This document shows positions 27,028 to 34,433 of a stretch of DNA of 55,116 nucleotides, piece by piece. The notes below the pieces were generated by a model. It was not told the origin of the DNA. It saw only the letters and a list, made by a program, of their open reading frames with translations, and ran no database searches. This stretch comes from SOJZ01 sp964556565 (GTDB taxonomy: Archaea; Thermoproteota; Bathyarchaeia; Bathyarchaeales; Bathyarchaeaceae): NCBI GenBank assembly GCA_964556565.1, contig CAZKWF010000003.1, forward strand, positions 1 to 55,116, in the 5' to 3' direction. Positions within the stretch are counted from its first letter, which is position 1, and the number at the start of each line of letters is the position of its first letter. The position numbers and the translations under genes are program-made.

Positions 27028-27561
27028 TCAGCCAACTATCTCGAAAATAAGCGGAGGAGCAGACGTTTTCACCTCCAATCGGATACGCAATAAACCCTCC
27101 AAGAAGCCACATAACACCTCAGAGTTATTGATAAACGGCGTCTTAATAATAACGTATTTATCCCGCAGATAAAAATCACCAAAACCCTGAACACGCAACC
27201 GCTTAAACACGTCGGACCATTTTTCTCGATTAGCGGTTTGTATGTTTAGGCTCGCCTCCATGGACATTCTGGCAGCTTCCCCGGTTTTTTGACCAACCTC
27301 CCGCCACTTCTCCTTCGGAACATGCTGAAGCATTATGTTAACGAGCTCGACGTTTACGAAGGCAACACGGCTGATGCCGCAGTAATACTCACCGGGGTAT
27401 TTCCAGTCGTAGATCATCATGCTGCGGTAGACATCTAGCATTTTTGATATGAGGGGTTTGATGCCTGGTTCTTTTCCTTCCCCAATGAGTGAATCAATGT
27501 ACTTGCGTTCTTCTTCATCTAGGATGATGGTTGTTCTTTTAACTGGCTGTTCTTTGGACAC
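27028..27561 (-). CDS. Ribbon-helix-helix regulator with C-terminal ligand-type domain
   Basis: N-terminal VKRTTIILDEEERKYIDSLI is a ribbon-helix-helix DNA-binding motif (about 7-45), preceding about 130 residues with no named domain. The latter region contains MLQHVPKEKWREVGQKTGEAARM and could be an effector or dimer domain. Start is GTG at 27561 with GAGGAGAAAA 10-12 bp before it. Two inverted repeats lie 36-67 bp upstream (27597-27628) and include the TATA box, so the gene is likely autoregulated. Confidence 0.7.
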   Translation of the reverse strand: MSKEQPVKRTTIILDEEERKYIDSLIGEGKEPGIKPLISKMLDVYRSMMIYDWKYPGEYYCGISRVAFVNVELVNIMLQHVPKEKWREVGQKTGEAARMSMEASLNIQTANREKWSDVFKRLRVQGFGDFYLRDKYVIIKTPFINNSEVLCGFLEGLLRIRLEVKTSAPPLIFEIVG

Positions 27562-27596
27562 CTGCGTTTTCTCCTCTTATCTAAATTGAACTAGTC

Positions 27597-27628
27597 ATAT
27601 TAATATGCCTTGTAGCATATTTTATATG
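27597..27628 (-). promoter_or_regulatory. Double inverted-repeat operator overlapping the promoter
   Basis: CATATTAATATG (27597-27608) is a perfect 12-bp palindrome; CATATTTTATATG (27616-27628) is a second inverted repeat, with centres about 20 bp apart. Read on the minus strand the second repeat is CATATAAAATATG and holds a TATA box 55-65 bp upstream of the start codon of the ribbon-helix-helix gene. This fits repressor binding on the promoter, probably by the gene's own product. Confidence 0.6.
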
Positions 27629-27700
27629 TTTCGTTTGCAATCGGCAATTGGCCTACTTTTACAACTGTTAGAAAGTCTGGGTAGAAGCCTTAACTTTCTT

Positions 27701-27931
27701 CTATTCTTTAGCCAAGTGCATAAAGAGGATTACGCCTGCTGTGAAGGAAGCTAGACCGGTAAGAGTGAAAAGAAGGGAGGGAACACCCAATCTTTGAAGA
27801 GTGAGCATGAGGTAGGTGGGTCCTCCAAATATAAGTAGAACAGCCAGAATCGTCAATGTTGTCTTGGCGAATCTTTCAGGAATCTTCCATCCCTTTCGTG
27901 CTTTCTTCATGTAACGTCCCACATTTAGCAA
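27701..27931 (-). CDS. Small two-helix membrane protein, 76 aa
   Basis: Helices at about residues 23-43 and 50-72, with a basic N-terminus (MKKARKGWKIPERF). No family is recognised. It lies 20 bp after the PAC2-like gene, on the same strand, so it is probably co-transcribed with it. Confidence 0.6.
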   Translation of the reverse strand: MLNVGRYMKKARKGWKIPERFAKTTLTILAVLLIFGGPTYLMLTLQRLGVPSLLFTLTGLASFTAGVILFMHLAKE

Positions 27932-27951
27932 ATCAATGTGTATCGTTGTTC

Positions 27952-28620
27952 TTAATGCTTTCTCCTAAGCTTTTCTAGAGCGTCCTTTTTTACTTCTATT
28001 CCCAATGATTTCATGAGCAATTTGAAGACGGAGAATGCTGTTCTTCGATCAGTCTCGAGTCCTGTGGTTGCACCTAACAGGCATATGCCTTCGAATCCGC
28101 GTTTTTTGGCGAGTCCTAACAGGAGGCCAGTAGCACCTACGATTCTTCCCTTTCCATAGATTGCAGCACCTTTTTCCATTGTTTCTACGGCGAGCTTCTG
28201 AGATGTAGCAGCTATGTAAACTTCTTCTGCAGGACGTGGCGTAGGCGCTCCCCCCATGGTCACGACGAATCTACATCCATGTTTTTCTGCAAAGTCCAAG
28301 ATTTCTCCGCATAGTTCGTAGTGCACCATTACGTCTTCGAGAGAAGGCTGTGCATCTCCTGTTAGGATAATGAAATGTTTTTCCTCTGTTTGGGCTACAT
28401 GGAATTCATAGCGCGGTGGACGGCAGATTCCGTGGTTGTTTATGATAACGTAGTCTGGGAAAGATGGGGAATACAGTTCTGCGAATGGTTTGGCTTGTGT
28501 AAACTCGATTAGTAGTCGTGCTGCGATTTTCCCTACGTTTCCGAATCCTGGGAGGCCTTCTACGAACACTGGGTTTTCCAGTTTTGGGTGGAACAGATAA
28601 CAAAATTGTGATTTGTCCAT
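27952..28620 (-). CDS. PAC2-family proteasome assembly chaperone homologue
   Basis: 222 residues matching the archaeal PAC2/Pba family: PVFVEGLPGFGNVGKIAARLL at the start, DYVIINNHG and TMGGAPTPRPAEEVYIAAT in the middle, and GATGLLLGLAKKRGF followed by CLLGATTGLETD. These are the hallmark segments of the family. Archaeal members (PbaA/PbaB) bind and help assemble proteasomes or other complexes. No HbYX tail is obvious (it ends RRKH), so a direct proteasome-capping role is not certain. ATG start at 28620; the divergent tRNA promoter lies about 85 bp upstream. Confidence 0.88.
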   Translation of the reverse strand: MDKSQFCYLFHPKLENPVFVEGLPGFGNVGKIAARLLIEFTQAKPFAELYSPSFPDYVIINNHGICRPPRYEFHVAQTEEKHFIILTGDAQPSLEDVMVHYELCGEILDFAEKHGCRFVVTMGGAPTPRPAEEVYIAATSQKLAVETMEKGAAIYGKGRIVGATGLLLGLAKKRGFEGICLLGATTGLETDRRTAFSVFKLLMKSLGIEVKKDALEKLRRKH

Positions 28621-28703
28621 TTGCGTGCCTCATTGTAAATAAACGTCAGTCGTGTATAGACTTTTCGCGCAGTCTTTTAGAGGGCAATGCTGGGGTATAC
28701 TGG

Positions 28704-28719
28704 TATAAAAATATTTAAG
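28704..28719 (+). promoter_or_regulatory. TATA promoter of the tRNA gene
   Basis: TATAAAAATATTTAAG. With the usual archaeal spacing, transcription would begin at about 28730-28745, that is 15-30 bp upstream of the mature tRNA start at 28760. Confidence 0.55.
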
Positions 28720-28759
28720 ATACTCATGTGCCACTGTTGAGGTGGCGGGGCAAAACCGT

Positions 28760-28879
28760 AGCGAGAGGCACGTTCAGACAGAGAGGTGGATGTAGCCTCC
28801 TATATGGGTGGGGTAGCCAGGTGAACCCGCTGGGCTCATAACCCAGAGATCGGTTGTTCAAATCAACCCCCCGCTACCA
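28760..28879 (+). tRNA. Initiator tRNA-Met (CAT) with acceptor-stem intron
   Basis: From 28806 on this is a full tRNA: GGG, U8-G9, D stem GGGT/ACCC, anticodon stem CTGGG/CCCAG with loop CTCATAA (anticodon CAT at 28837-28839), variable loop AGATC, T arm GGTTG-TTCAAAT-CAACC, acceptor 3' strand CCCCGCT, discriminator A and encoded CCA. The seven bases directly upstream (ATATGGG) cannot pair at positions 2-4. Joining AGCG (28760-28763) to GGG at 28806 gives AGCGGGG, which pairs perfectly with CCCCGCT and starts with A1-U72 as archaeal initiator tRNAs do. The three C-rich/G-rich anticodon-stem pairs also fit an initiator. Confidence 0.88.
28764..28805 (+). other. 42-nt tRNA intron between positions 4 and 5
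   Basis: The junctions form a strict bulge-helix-bulge. Outer helix ACC (28755-28757) with GGT (28807-28809); central 4-bp helix GTAG (28758-28761) with CTAT (28800-28803); inner helix GAGGC (28765-28769) with GCCTC (28795-28799). The two 3-nt bulges are CGA (28762-28764) and ATG (28804-28806); cutting each after its second base gives the required AGCG/GGG join. The outer helix and half of the central helix are in the 5' leader. Confidence 0.82.
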
Positions 28880-28923
28880 ACATACAAGTGCAGGTTTTGT
28901 AGAAAAAATGTGGGTATATGCGT

Positions 28924-29382
28924 TTATTTCGGGCTTTCGTGCTCTATTTTTCGTGCTCGTGTTTTGATCCATTCTGTAACCTTTTCCTCGCTCATCTTCT
29001 CAGCTGTTCGTTGTTTCTCCAGTTTTTCTTCTATGAGCCATAACAATTTCTCGGGTTTGACAGGTTTTATGGTGTATGCGTCAGCTCCTAGGTTTAATGC
29101 TTCAACAGCGTTTTCCAGTGAAGGGTAGCCGGTGATCATGATTTTCGTCATTTTAGGCACGTTCTGGTGCATCGTCGTGAGTAATTCTGTGCCTTCCATG
29201 TCGGGTAGCTTGATGTCTAATAGTGCTAGGTTGAAGAATTTTGTTCGGGATTTTTGTATGGCTTCGTGTCCATTTTCCGCGGTGTCTGTGTTGTATCCTT
29301 TTTGCTGAAGTATGTTGCTCAGGGTTTCGCGTATGTTTGTGTCGTCTTCTACTATGAGGATGCTGGCTTTATTCTTCGTCAA
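28924..29382 (-). CDS. Response regulator, receiver domain
   Basis: A CheY-like receiver domain at 5-125 with acidic pair D13/D14, phosphoacceptor D56 in LLDIKLPDMEG, T84 and K106 in IKP. The last 25 residues are a charged helix with no output domain, so it signals by binding a partner. It ends the three-gene operon with the large histidine kinase 20 bp upstream. A GGAGGTGAAAACC ribosome binding site precedes the start. The kinase at 29403-33566 is the obvious phosphodonor. Confidence 0.93.
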   Translation of the reverse strand: MTKNKASILIVEDDTNIRETLSNILQQKGYNTDTAENGHEAIQKSRTKFFNLALLDIKLPDMEGTELLTTMHQNVPKMTKIMITGYPSLENAVEALNLGADAYTIKPVKPEKLLWLIEEKLEKQRTAEKMSEEKVTEWIKTRARKIEHESPK

Positions 29383-29402
29383 TGGTTTTCACCTCCATTC
29401 TT

Positions 29403-32400
29403 TCATTGGATGGGCAGTTTAACTGTGAAAGTTGATCCTTTACCCACTTCGCTTTCTGCATCGATGCTGCCGCCATGGGCGTCGACGATTTTCTTGCAGA
29501 TTGGTAAGCCCATACCCATGCCTTTAGCCTTCGTGGTGAAGAAGGGAGTGAAGATTTTCTTCATGTTCTCTTTGGGCATGCCTTCGCCTGTGTCTTTGAA
29601 ACTGATTTCAACAAAGCCTTTTGTTTTCTTGGTTGAGACTTTCAGCCTTCCCCCGTTCTCCATCGCCTGTATTCCGTTTATAGCTAAATTCAGAAAAGCC
29701 CGTTTTATCTGATCTTTGTCTGCCTCTACGCGCGGAAGGTGACCCAGTTCTGTGATGAGTCCCACGTTTTCTGGTGCTTCGACTTGTGACAGAGTCTCCT
29801 TAACTGTGGCGTTGATGTCGGTTTTCTTGAGCATGGGTTTTTTCGTTGCTGAAAAATCTTGCAGATCTCTTATTATCTTGTCAGCGTAGTCGACTGAATC
29901 CTTGAGGACTTCTATCATTTCTATCGCTTTTCTGGGAATTGGAGTAGAGGGTGAAAGACGTGACATTTCATTGTTGAGATAGTATGTTGCGTTTTCTATG
30001 GATTGCAAGGGATTCCTCAAATCGTGCCCCACCATAGTGGCTAATTCTCCGATAGCGGCGAGTCTCTCGGACCTCAGAAGTTTTTCTTCCATCTTTTTCC
30101 TTTCTGTTTGGTCTCGAACTATTCCTCTTGTTCCCACGACCTTGCCGTCTTCAACAATCGTGGTTGAATTGTATTCTACCCAATGTTCTCGTCCTTGCTT
30201 GTCCAGTAATACGGTTTCAGCAGTGATAGTGCCTTTTTCCAGAAGAGTTCTGAAATCTCTCAAAGTCTGCTTCAAGTATTTCTTTGGAATGATCTCAGCG
30301 AAATTTCTACCTTTCAACTCGTCAACAGAATACTCTAAAACTTTCTTTACGGCTGAACTGCTAGAAGTTATGATACCGTTGACATCCAAAGTATATACAA
30401 TGTCATCAACGTTCTCAATTAAATCTCTGTACTTCGCTTCGGATTCCTTGAGCTCTTTTGTTCTTTCCTCCACTCTTCGCTCAAGCTGCCCTGCATGGGC
30501 TTCAAGTTCTTTCCTCGCTTCCCTTAAGTTCTCAATGAGTTGAGCGTTTTCAATGACCATAGCAGCCTGATGCAAGAAAAGTTCTAAAGGAGCAAGGGTC
30601 TCCTTGGTCGGCCTTCGACCATCCACCGGGTCATCCATGCTTAAGATGCCAACTATTCTTCCTTCGGGTGTGCAGAGGGGAGCGTAAAGCATATCTTGAG
30701 GATGCCAATCAACCATTTCTTCTGGAGAGAGCCTGCTTGGGACCCCTGCATATGTTGTTGCTTCCTCAAGTGGAGCTCCAGGTGGAACACGATGGACGTA
30801 TTCCCGAATCCACGGATCATTCCAGGGCAGATAGTAAAACTCACCTATCTTAAATCGTTCAAATTTTGGACCTAATCGTTCCTGCCAGACATGTCCCGGA
30901 GCCTTTCTTTCAAGTAAGAGTTTTTCTTCCTCCTTTGTGAGGCCCGATGTGACGAGGTCTGTTCCTTCTAAGTTTTCGTCTCTGAGGGAGATTACAACTC
31001 TTCTCCAGTCAGATTTTCTAAGAGCTTTCACGATTACGTCAAGTCTTTGATGTGTGTCTTTTATGTGCATAATTTCTGTGGAACTTTTCATCAAATTTGC
31101 AAGTTTTTCAGAGATTTTTCTCAGTTGTTTATGTCGTTTTAGGTCGATTATCGCAATGGCAGCGTGTGAAGCGAGAGTTTCAAGCTGTTCCATGTCCTTT
31201 TCATCAAAGGCCGCAAGTCTTTCACTTTCCACATTCAAAACGCCTAAAATCTCATTCCCTACCTTAATAGGTACAGCAAGCTCGGAAAGGATGTCAGCCA
31301 AGCCGACGTCAACATAAAGTTTTTCCTTTCTAACGTCTGGAACCAAAACAGGTTTACCAGTTCTCGCTGCCTTGGCAGTTACACCTTTCTCTCCATCTAA
31401 CGGAAGACTAATGTCGAGCGATTTCTGATATCCACGCCAGGCGATCAGACGAAGCGTTTTTCCTTCTATCATCATAAAGGCTGCGTGCTTGAACCCTAAT
31501 ATTTTCTCCACGGCGTCTAATGTCATCGTGTGAATTTCTTTCATGTTCTCTGCCATATTTAGGCTCTGAGCGTACGTGTGCATAACAGAAAGCCTTTCCT
31601 CAAAATGTTTCCTTTCCTTTTCCGCTTTTTTGCGCTCTGTGATATCTCGCAAAATGATCTCAGCGCCTACAATTTTCCCTTTCTCTCTTACCGGATTACC
31701 CCTGTATTCTGCGGACACGTTTCCCTTTTCTGTGATAATCTCAACTTCTGCTTGAACAGTGTTTCCCCGTAGGACATCCATGGTGTGTTTGCCTAACTTT
31801 GGCCAGTATTTCTTTGGGACAAAGTTAAGCATGTTCTTCCCAATGAGAGCATCTCTTTTGTACCCATATCCTTCAACAACTTTATTGACTGATGTAACGT
31901 TTCCTTTGCGGTCTAGAATAATTATTGGGTCAGAAGCGTTCTCGAATAAATTCCGATGCCTCTCTTCCGATTCTTCTAATGCCTCTTTCGCTTTCTTCCG
32001 TTCGGTCACGTCTGTATCTACGCCTCTGTATCCGAGAAGGCTTCCTTTTTCATCGAGTATTGGAACTCCGCTTGTCGAGAGCCAGACTGTTTCACCGTTC
32101 TTGTGCACGTTACGGTTTATGAATTCACGGAACGGCTGTTTGTTAGTAAATACTTCAAACGCCGCTTTCTTCAGCTCCTCTCGATCTTCAGGATGGAATA
32201 GGTCGAAAAAATGTTTTTTGATCGTCTCCTCAGGCTTATAGCCTAGAATCCTCTCGACAACAGGGCTCGCGTAAGTGTACTTTCCTTTAGTATCGACCTC
32301 CCAAATCCACTCCAAGGCATTCTCTGATATATCTCTAAACCTTCTCTCACTCTCACGCAGCGACTCCTCTGCCTGCTTGCGTTCTGTGATGTCTCGGAAT

Positions 32401-33566
32401 ATTCCTTGGATTATTGGTTTTCCTGCGACCAAAGTTGTAGACGCGGTTATGTGAACCAGTTTTACTTTTCCTGATTTGGTTATTACCTCTGCTTCCTCAT
32501 CAACAGCTCCTTCTTGTTCTATGTGTCTTCTGAACATCTCCGAGTAATTTTCTGCCTTTTGCGGTGGATGAAGTGACATTTGGTGATAGCCTACAATCTC
32601 CTCTCTGTTTTTCTCTAGAAGGTTCTCTGCTGCTTTGTTACAGCGGATAATGAAGCCTGTCGCAGGATCTGCCCAGAAGATCGCATCCTTTGCATTCTCA
32701 AATGCTAGCCTGAATTTTTCTTCACTTTCCCGCAGTACTTCCTCCGTCCTTTTGCGTTCTGTGATGTCAGTTACTGTTCCAAGGATGGCGGACTCTCCTC
32801 CGTATCTTATCAGTTTCGTCGTGAGTATTGCATCTATCCTCTTTCCTTCTTTTGTGACAAGTGCATATTCCAAGGGAACAACTTCTTCGCCCTTGATGTG
32901 TCTGCTGAAATTTTGCTTTACTAGGTCTGTATATTCCGGGGCGATCAAGGCAAAGAAGTTGAAATCTGGAGAGTAAAACTCCTCCTTTTTGTATCCCATC
33001 ATCTCTTCGCATTTCTCATTGGCATACACCACTTTGCCTTTCTTGTTGATGAAAATCATGCTTGGCGACTGTTCTGCAAGGTTCCTGAATTTCTCTTCGG
33101 ATTCTTTCAATGCTTGTTCTGCTGTTTTGCGTTCTGTGATTTCTCTCAATATCAGCAAGTCTGATGGTTTTCCTTCATATTCAATCTTTACTGCATTTAC
33201 CTCGACAGGAATTTTTCCGCCGTCTTTTGTGAGAACCTCAACTTCATAATGTGCTGGATGCATTCCCGCCATTCTTTTGGTCAAGTTGTTTATCAGAATG
33301 ACTTTGCTTTTCGCTGTCATAATTTTTGTATTAAGAAATTTTTTTCCGAGTAACTCTTCCCTTTTGAAACCAGTTTTTTCCTCCACTCTATCGTTGACTG
33401 CCAAAAATCTCCCTTTTCTATCAACAATAACCACAGGATCTGGCATAAGGTTAAATAAAAATTGGTTTCTCTCTCCACTTTCCTTCAGTTCCCCTCCTAC
33501 GTCTTCCTCTTCTATGTAAACGCCTTCAACCGAACTCTGCACAGCCTCATCCTTTAACGAGCGCAC
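29403..33566 (-). CDS. Large cytoplasmic histidine kinase with six PAS and two GAF domains
   Basis: 1387 residues and no membrane helix, so it senses inside the cell. Order: five PAS domains (about 30-150, 155-275, 280-395, 400-520, 525-640), two GAF-type domains (about 655-800 and 820-1010), a coiled-coil link, a sixth PAS (about 1045-1160), the HisKA dimer domain with phosphoacceptor H1181 in TMVGHDLRNPL, and the ATPase domain with N box (N1293, N1297) and DTGEG box (D1325). It has no receiver domain of its own. Its start overlaps the small paralogue gene at 33547-33912 by 20 bp and the response regulator is downstream. Confidence 0.95.
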   Translation of the reverse strand: MRSLKDEAVQSSVEGVYIEEEDVGGELKESGERNQFLFNLMPDPVVIVDRKGRFLAVNDRVEEKTGFKREELLGKKFLNTKIMTAKSKVILINNLTKRMAGMHPAHYEVEVLTKDGGKIPVEVNAVKIEYEGKPSDLLILREITERKTAEQALKESEEKFRNLAEQSPSMIFINKKGKVVYANEKCEEMMGYKKEEFYSPDFNFFALIAPEYTDLVKQNFSRHIKGEEVVPLEYALVTKEGKRIDAILTTKLIRYGGESAILGTVTDITERKRTEEVLRESEEKFRLAFENAKDAIFWADPATGFIIRCNKAAENLLEKNREEIVGYHQMSLHPPQKAENYSEMFRRHIEQEGAVDEEAEVITKSGKVKLVHITASTTLVAGKPIIQGIFRDITERKQAEESLRESERRFRDISENALEWIWEVDTKGKYTYASPVVERILGYKPEETIKKHFFDLFHPEDREELKKAAFEVFTNKQPFREFINRNVHKNGETVWLSTSGVPILDEKGSLLGYRGVDTDVTERKKAKEALEESEERHRNLFENASDPIIILDRKGNVTSVNKVVEGYGYKRDALIGKNMLNFVPKKYWPKLGKHTMDVLRGNTVQAEVEIITEKGNVSAEYRGNPVREKGKIVGAEIILRDITERKKAEKERKHFEERLSVMHTYAQSLNMAENMKEIHTMTLDAVEKILGFKHAAFMMIEGKTLRLIAWRGYQKSLDISLPLDGEKGVTAKAARTGKPVLVPDVRKEKLYVDVGLADILSELAVPIKVGNEILGVLNVESERLAAFDEKDMEQLETLASHAAIAIIDLKRHKQLRKISEKLANLMKSSTEIMHIKDTHQRLDVIVKALRKSDWRRVVISLRDENLEGTDLVTSGLTKEEEKLLLERKAPGHVWQERLGPKFERFKIGEFYYLPWNDPWIREYVHRVPPGAPLEEATTYAGVPSRLSPEEMVDWHPQDMLYAPLCTPEGRIVGILSMDDPVDGRRPTKETLAPLELFLHQAAMVIENAQLIENLREARKELEAHAGQLERRVEERTKELKESEAKYRDLIENVDDIVYTLDVNGIITSSSSAVKKVLEYSVDELKGRNFAEIIPKKYLKQTLRDFRTLLEKGTITAETVLLDKQGREHWVEYNSTTIVEDGKVVGTRGIVRDQTERKKMEEKLLRSERLAAIGELATMVGHDLRNPLQSIENATYYLNNEMSRLSPSTPIPRKAIEMIEVLKDSVDYADKIIRDLQDFSATKKPMLKKTDINATVKETLSQVEAPENVGLITELGHLPRVEADKDQIKRAFLNLAINGIQAMENGGRLKVSTKKTKGFVEISFKDTGEGMPKENMKKIFTPFFTTKAKGMGMGLPICKKIVDAHGGSIDAESEVGKGSTFTVKLPIQ

Positions 33567-33912
33567 TTCGGTTCAACTCCTTTATGTAATCCGAAAACCT
33601 GTAGCCTTCCTTCTCCTCATACTTCAAACGAAGCTTACGGCATAAGTTCTTGAGAATCAATTTCTCTATCACTGGTGCCCCTGAACCCAGTAGCCGCTCT
33701 AAACCAGCAGAAAACACCTTGGGTTTCTCACCAATCTCTTCCAGTTTCAAATGGGAGTTGTTCTCAAGATAATCGCGAATAACCTTTGTTCCTTCTTCTT
33801 TGAAAACCTGTTTCATCGTTCTATCTGTTACACTAAACAACAAATCATCTACACTTCCTGTTTTTTCAGTGGTGCTAAACCGTTTTGCCACGCCAATGAC
33901 TTCCATCATCAT
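33547..33912 (-). CDS. Small signalling-domain protein, first gene of the kinase operon
   Basis: 121 residues, helical, with a C-terminal motif shared with the protein at 4884-5261 (G-x-G-A-x-V-I ... L-C ... Y-E-E-K-x-G-Y-x-F-S-D-Y). It overlaps the kinase start by 20 bp, so it is co-translated with it. I think it is a free-standing archaeal input or output domain (NitrOD5-like), acting in the same pathway; the assignment is tentative. ATG start at 33912, with further ATG codons directly after it. Confidence 0.65.
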   Translation of the reverse strand: MMMEVIGVAKRFSTTEKTGSVDDLLFSVTDRTMKQVFKEEGTKVIRDYLENNSHLKLEEIGEKPKVFSAGLERLLGSGAPVIEKLILKNLCRKLRLKYEEKEGYRFSDYIKELNRSALVKG

Positions 33913-34433
33913 GCAATCTTGTCAAGTGGAGTTTTTCAGGGTTTATTGGATTTAACTTGTATGAAATCGGAGTCTGTATTGTGACTAACCATGCATATTC
34001 AGATTCCGAACCAAAAACCCTCGTGCCTCTAAAACACACGTGATCGACTTCTCAAAGCCATCAGTTGCACACCGGACTTTCCTCTCTGAATGATGGAGCC
34101 AAAAGCTTGAACTCAGCAACCGTCACACGAATCACGTTGAAAACTCACATAATCAGATACTTAGCAGAGCCTCCAATAAACCCAAAAAAAGCCAAAAACA
34201 ACTTTGACACAATCCACAGCCCTCCCCCCTAGGTAGGGGGTCTATAAAGAGAGAGAATGAGAAAACTGTAAAAAAAATTATAGGGGGGGTCTAAAGAGAG
34301 AGACACGCCCAAATAACATAACAACAAGCAAAAAATCAGAGTTTTACCATGTTTCGGAAATCCGATTCAATTTTCACTTTAGTAACATTTGGGTCAACCT
34401 GATTTGCCCATGTTCTCGCGAAAGAATAAGCGG
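33913..34433. other. 521-bp gap with G-rich direct repeats
   Basis: No gene seen. Two 23-bp direct repeats, at 34234-34256 and 34281-34303, share TAGGGGG, TCTA and AAAGAGAGAGA. CCCCCTA (34225-34231) and TAGGGGG (34234-34240) form an inverted repeat around the first copy. The minus-strand sensory operon starts at 33912, so this gap holds its promoter; the repeats could be regulatory. Confidence 0.4.

Noticed and set aside
26842..27093. 83-aa plus-strand frame
   Set aside because: Not protein-like, no start signals, overlaps the regulator's end in the opposite sense.
28744..28808. Alternative intron model with the leader GGCGGGG as true exon 1 (intron at 7/8)
   Set aside because: It needs pairing of GCGG with TATG, which fails, and gives G1-U72 instead of the A1-U72 expected of an archaeal initiator tRNA. 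The 4/5 model has a perfect splicing motif.
29998..30543. 181-aa plus-strand frame opposite the kinase
   Set aside because: Serine-rich antisense shadow; the kinase frame is fully explained by conserved domains.
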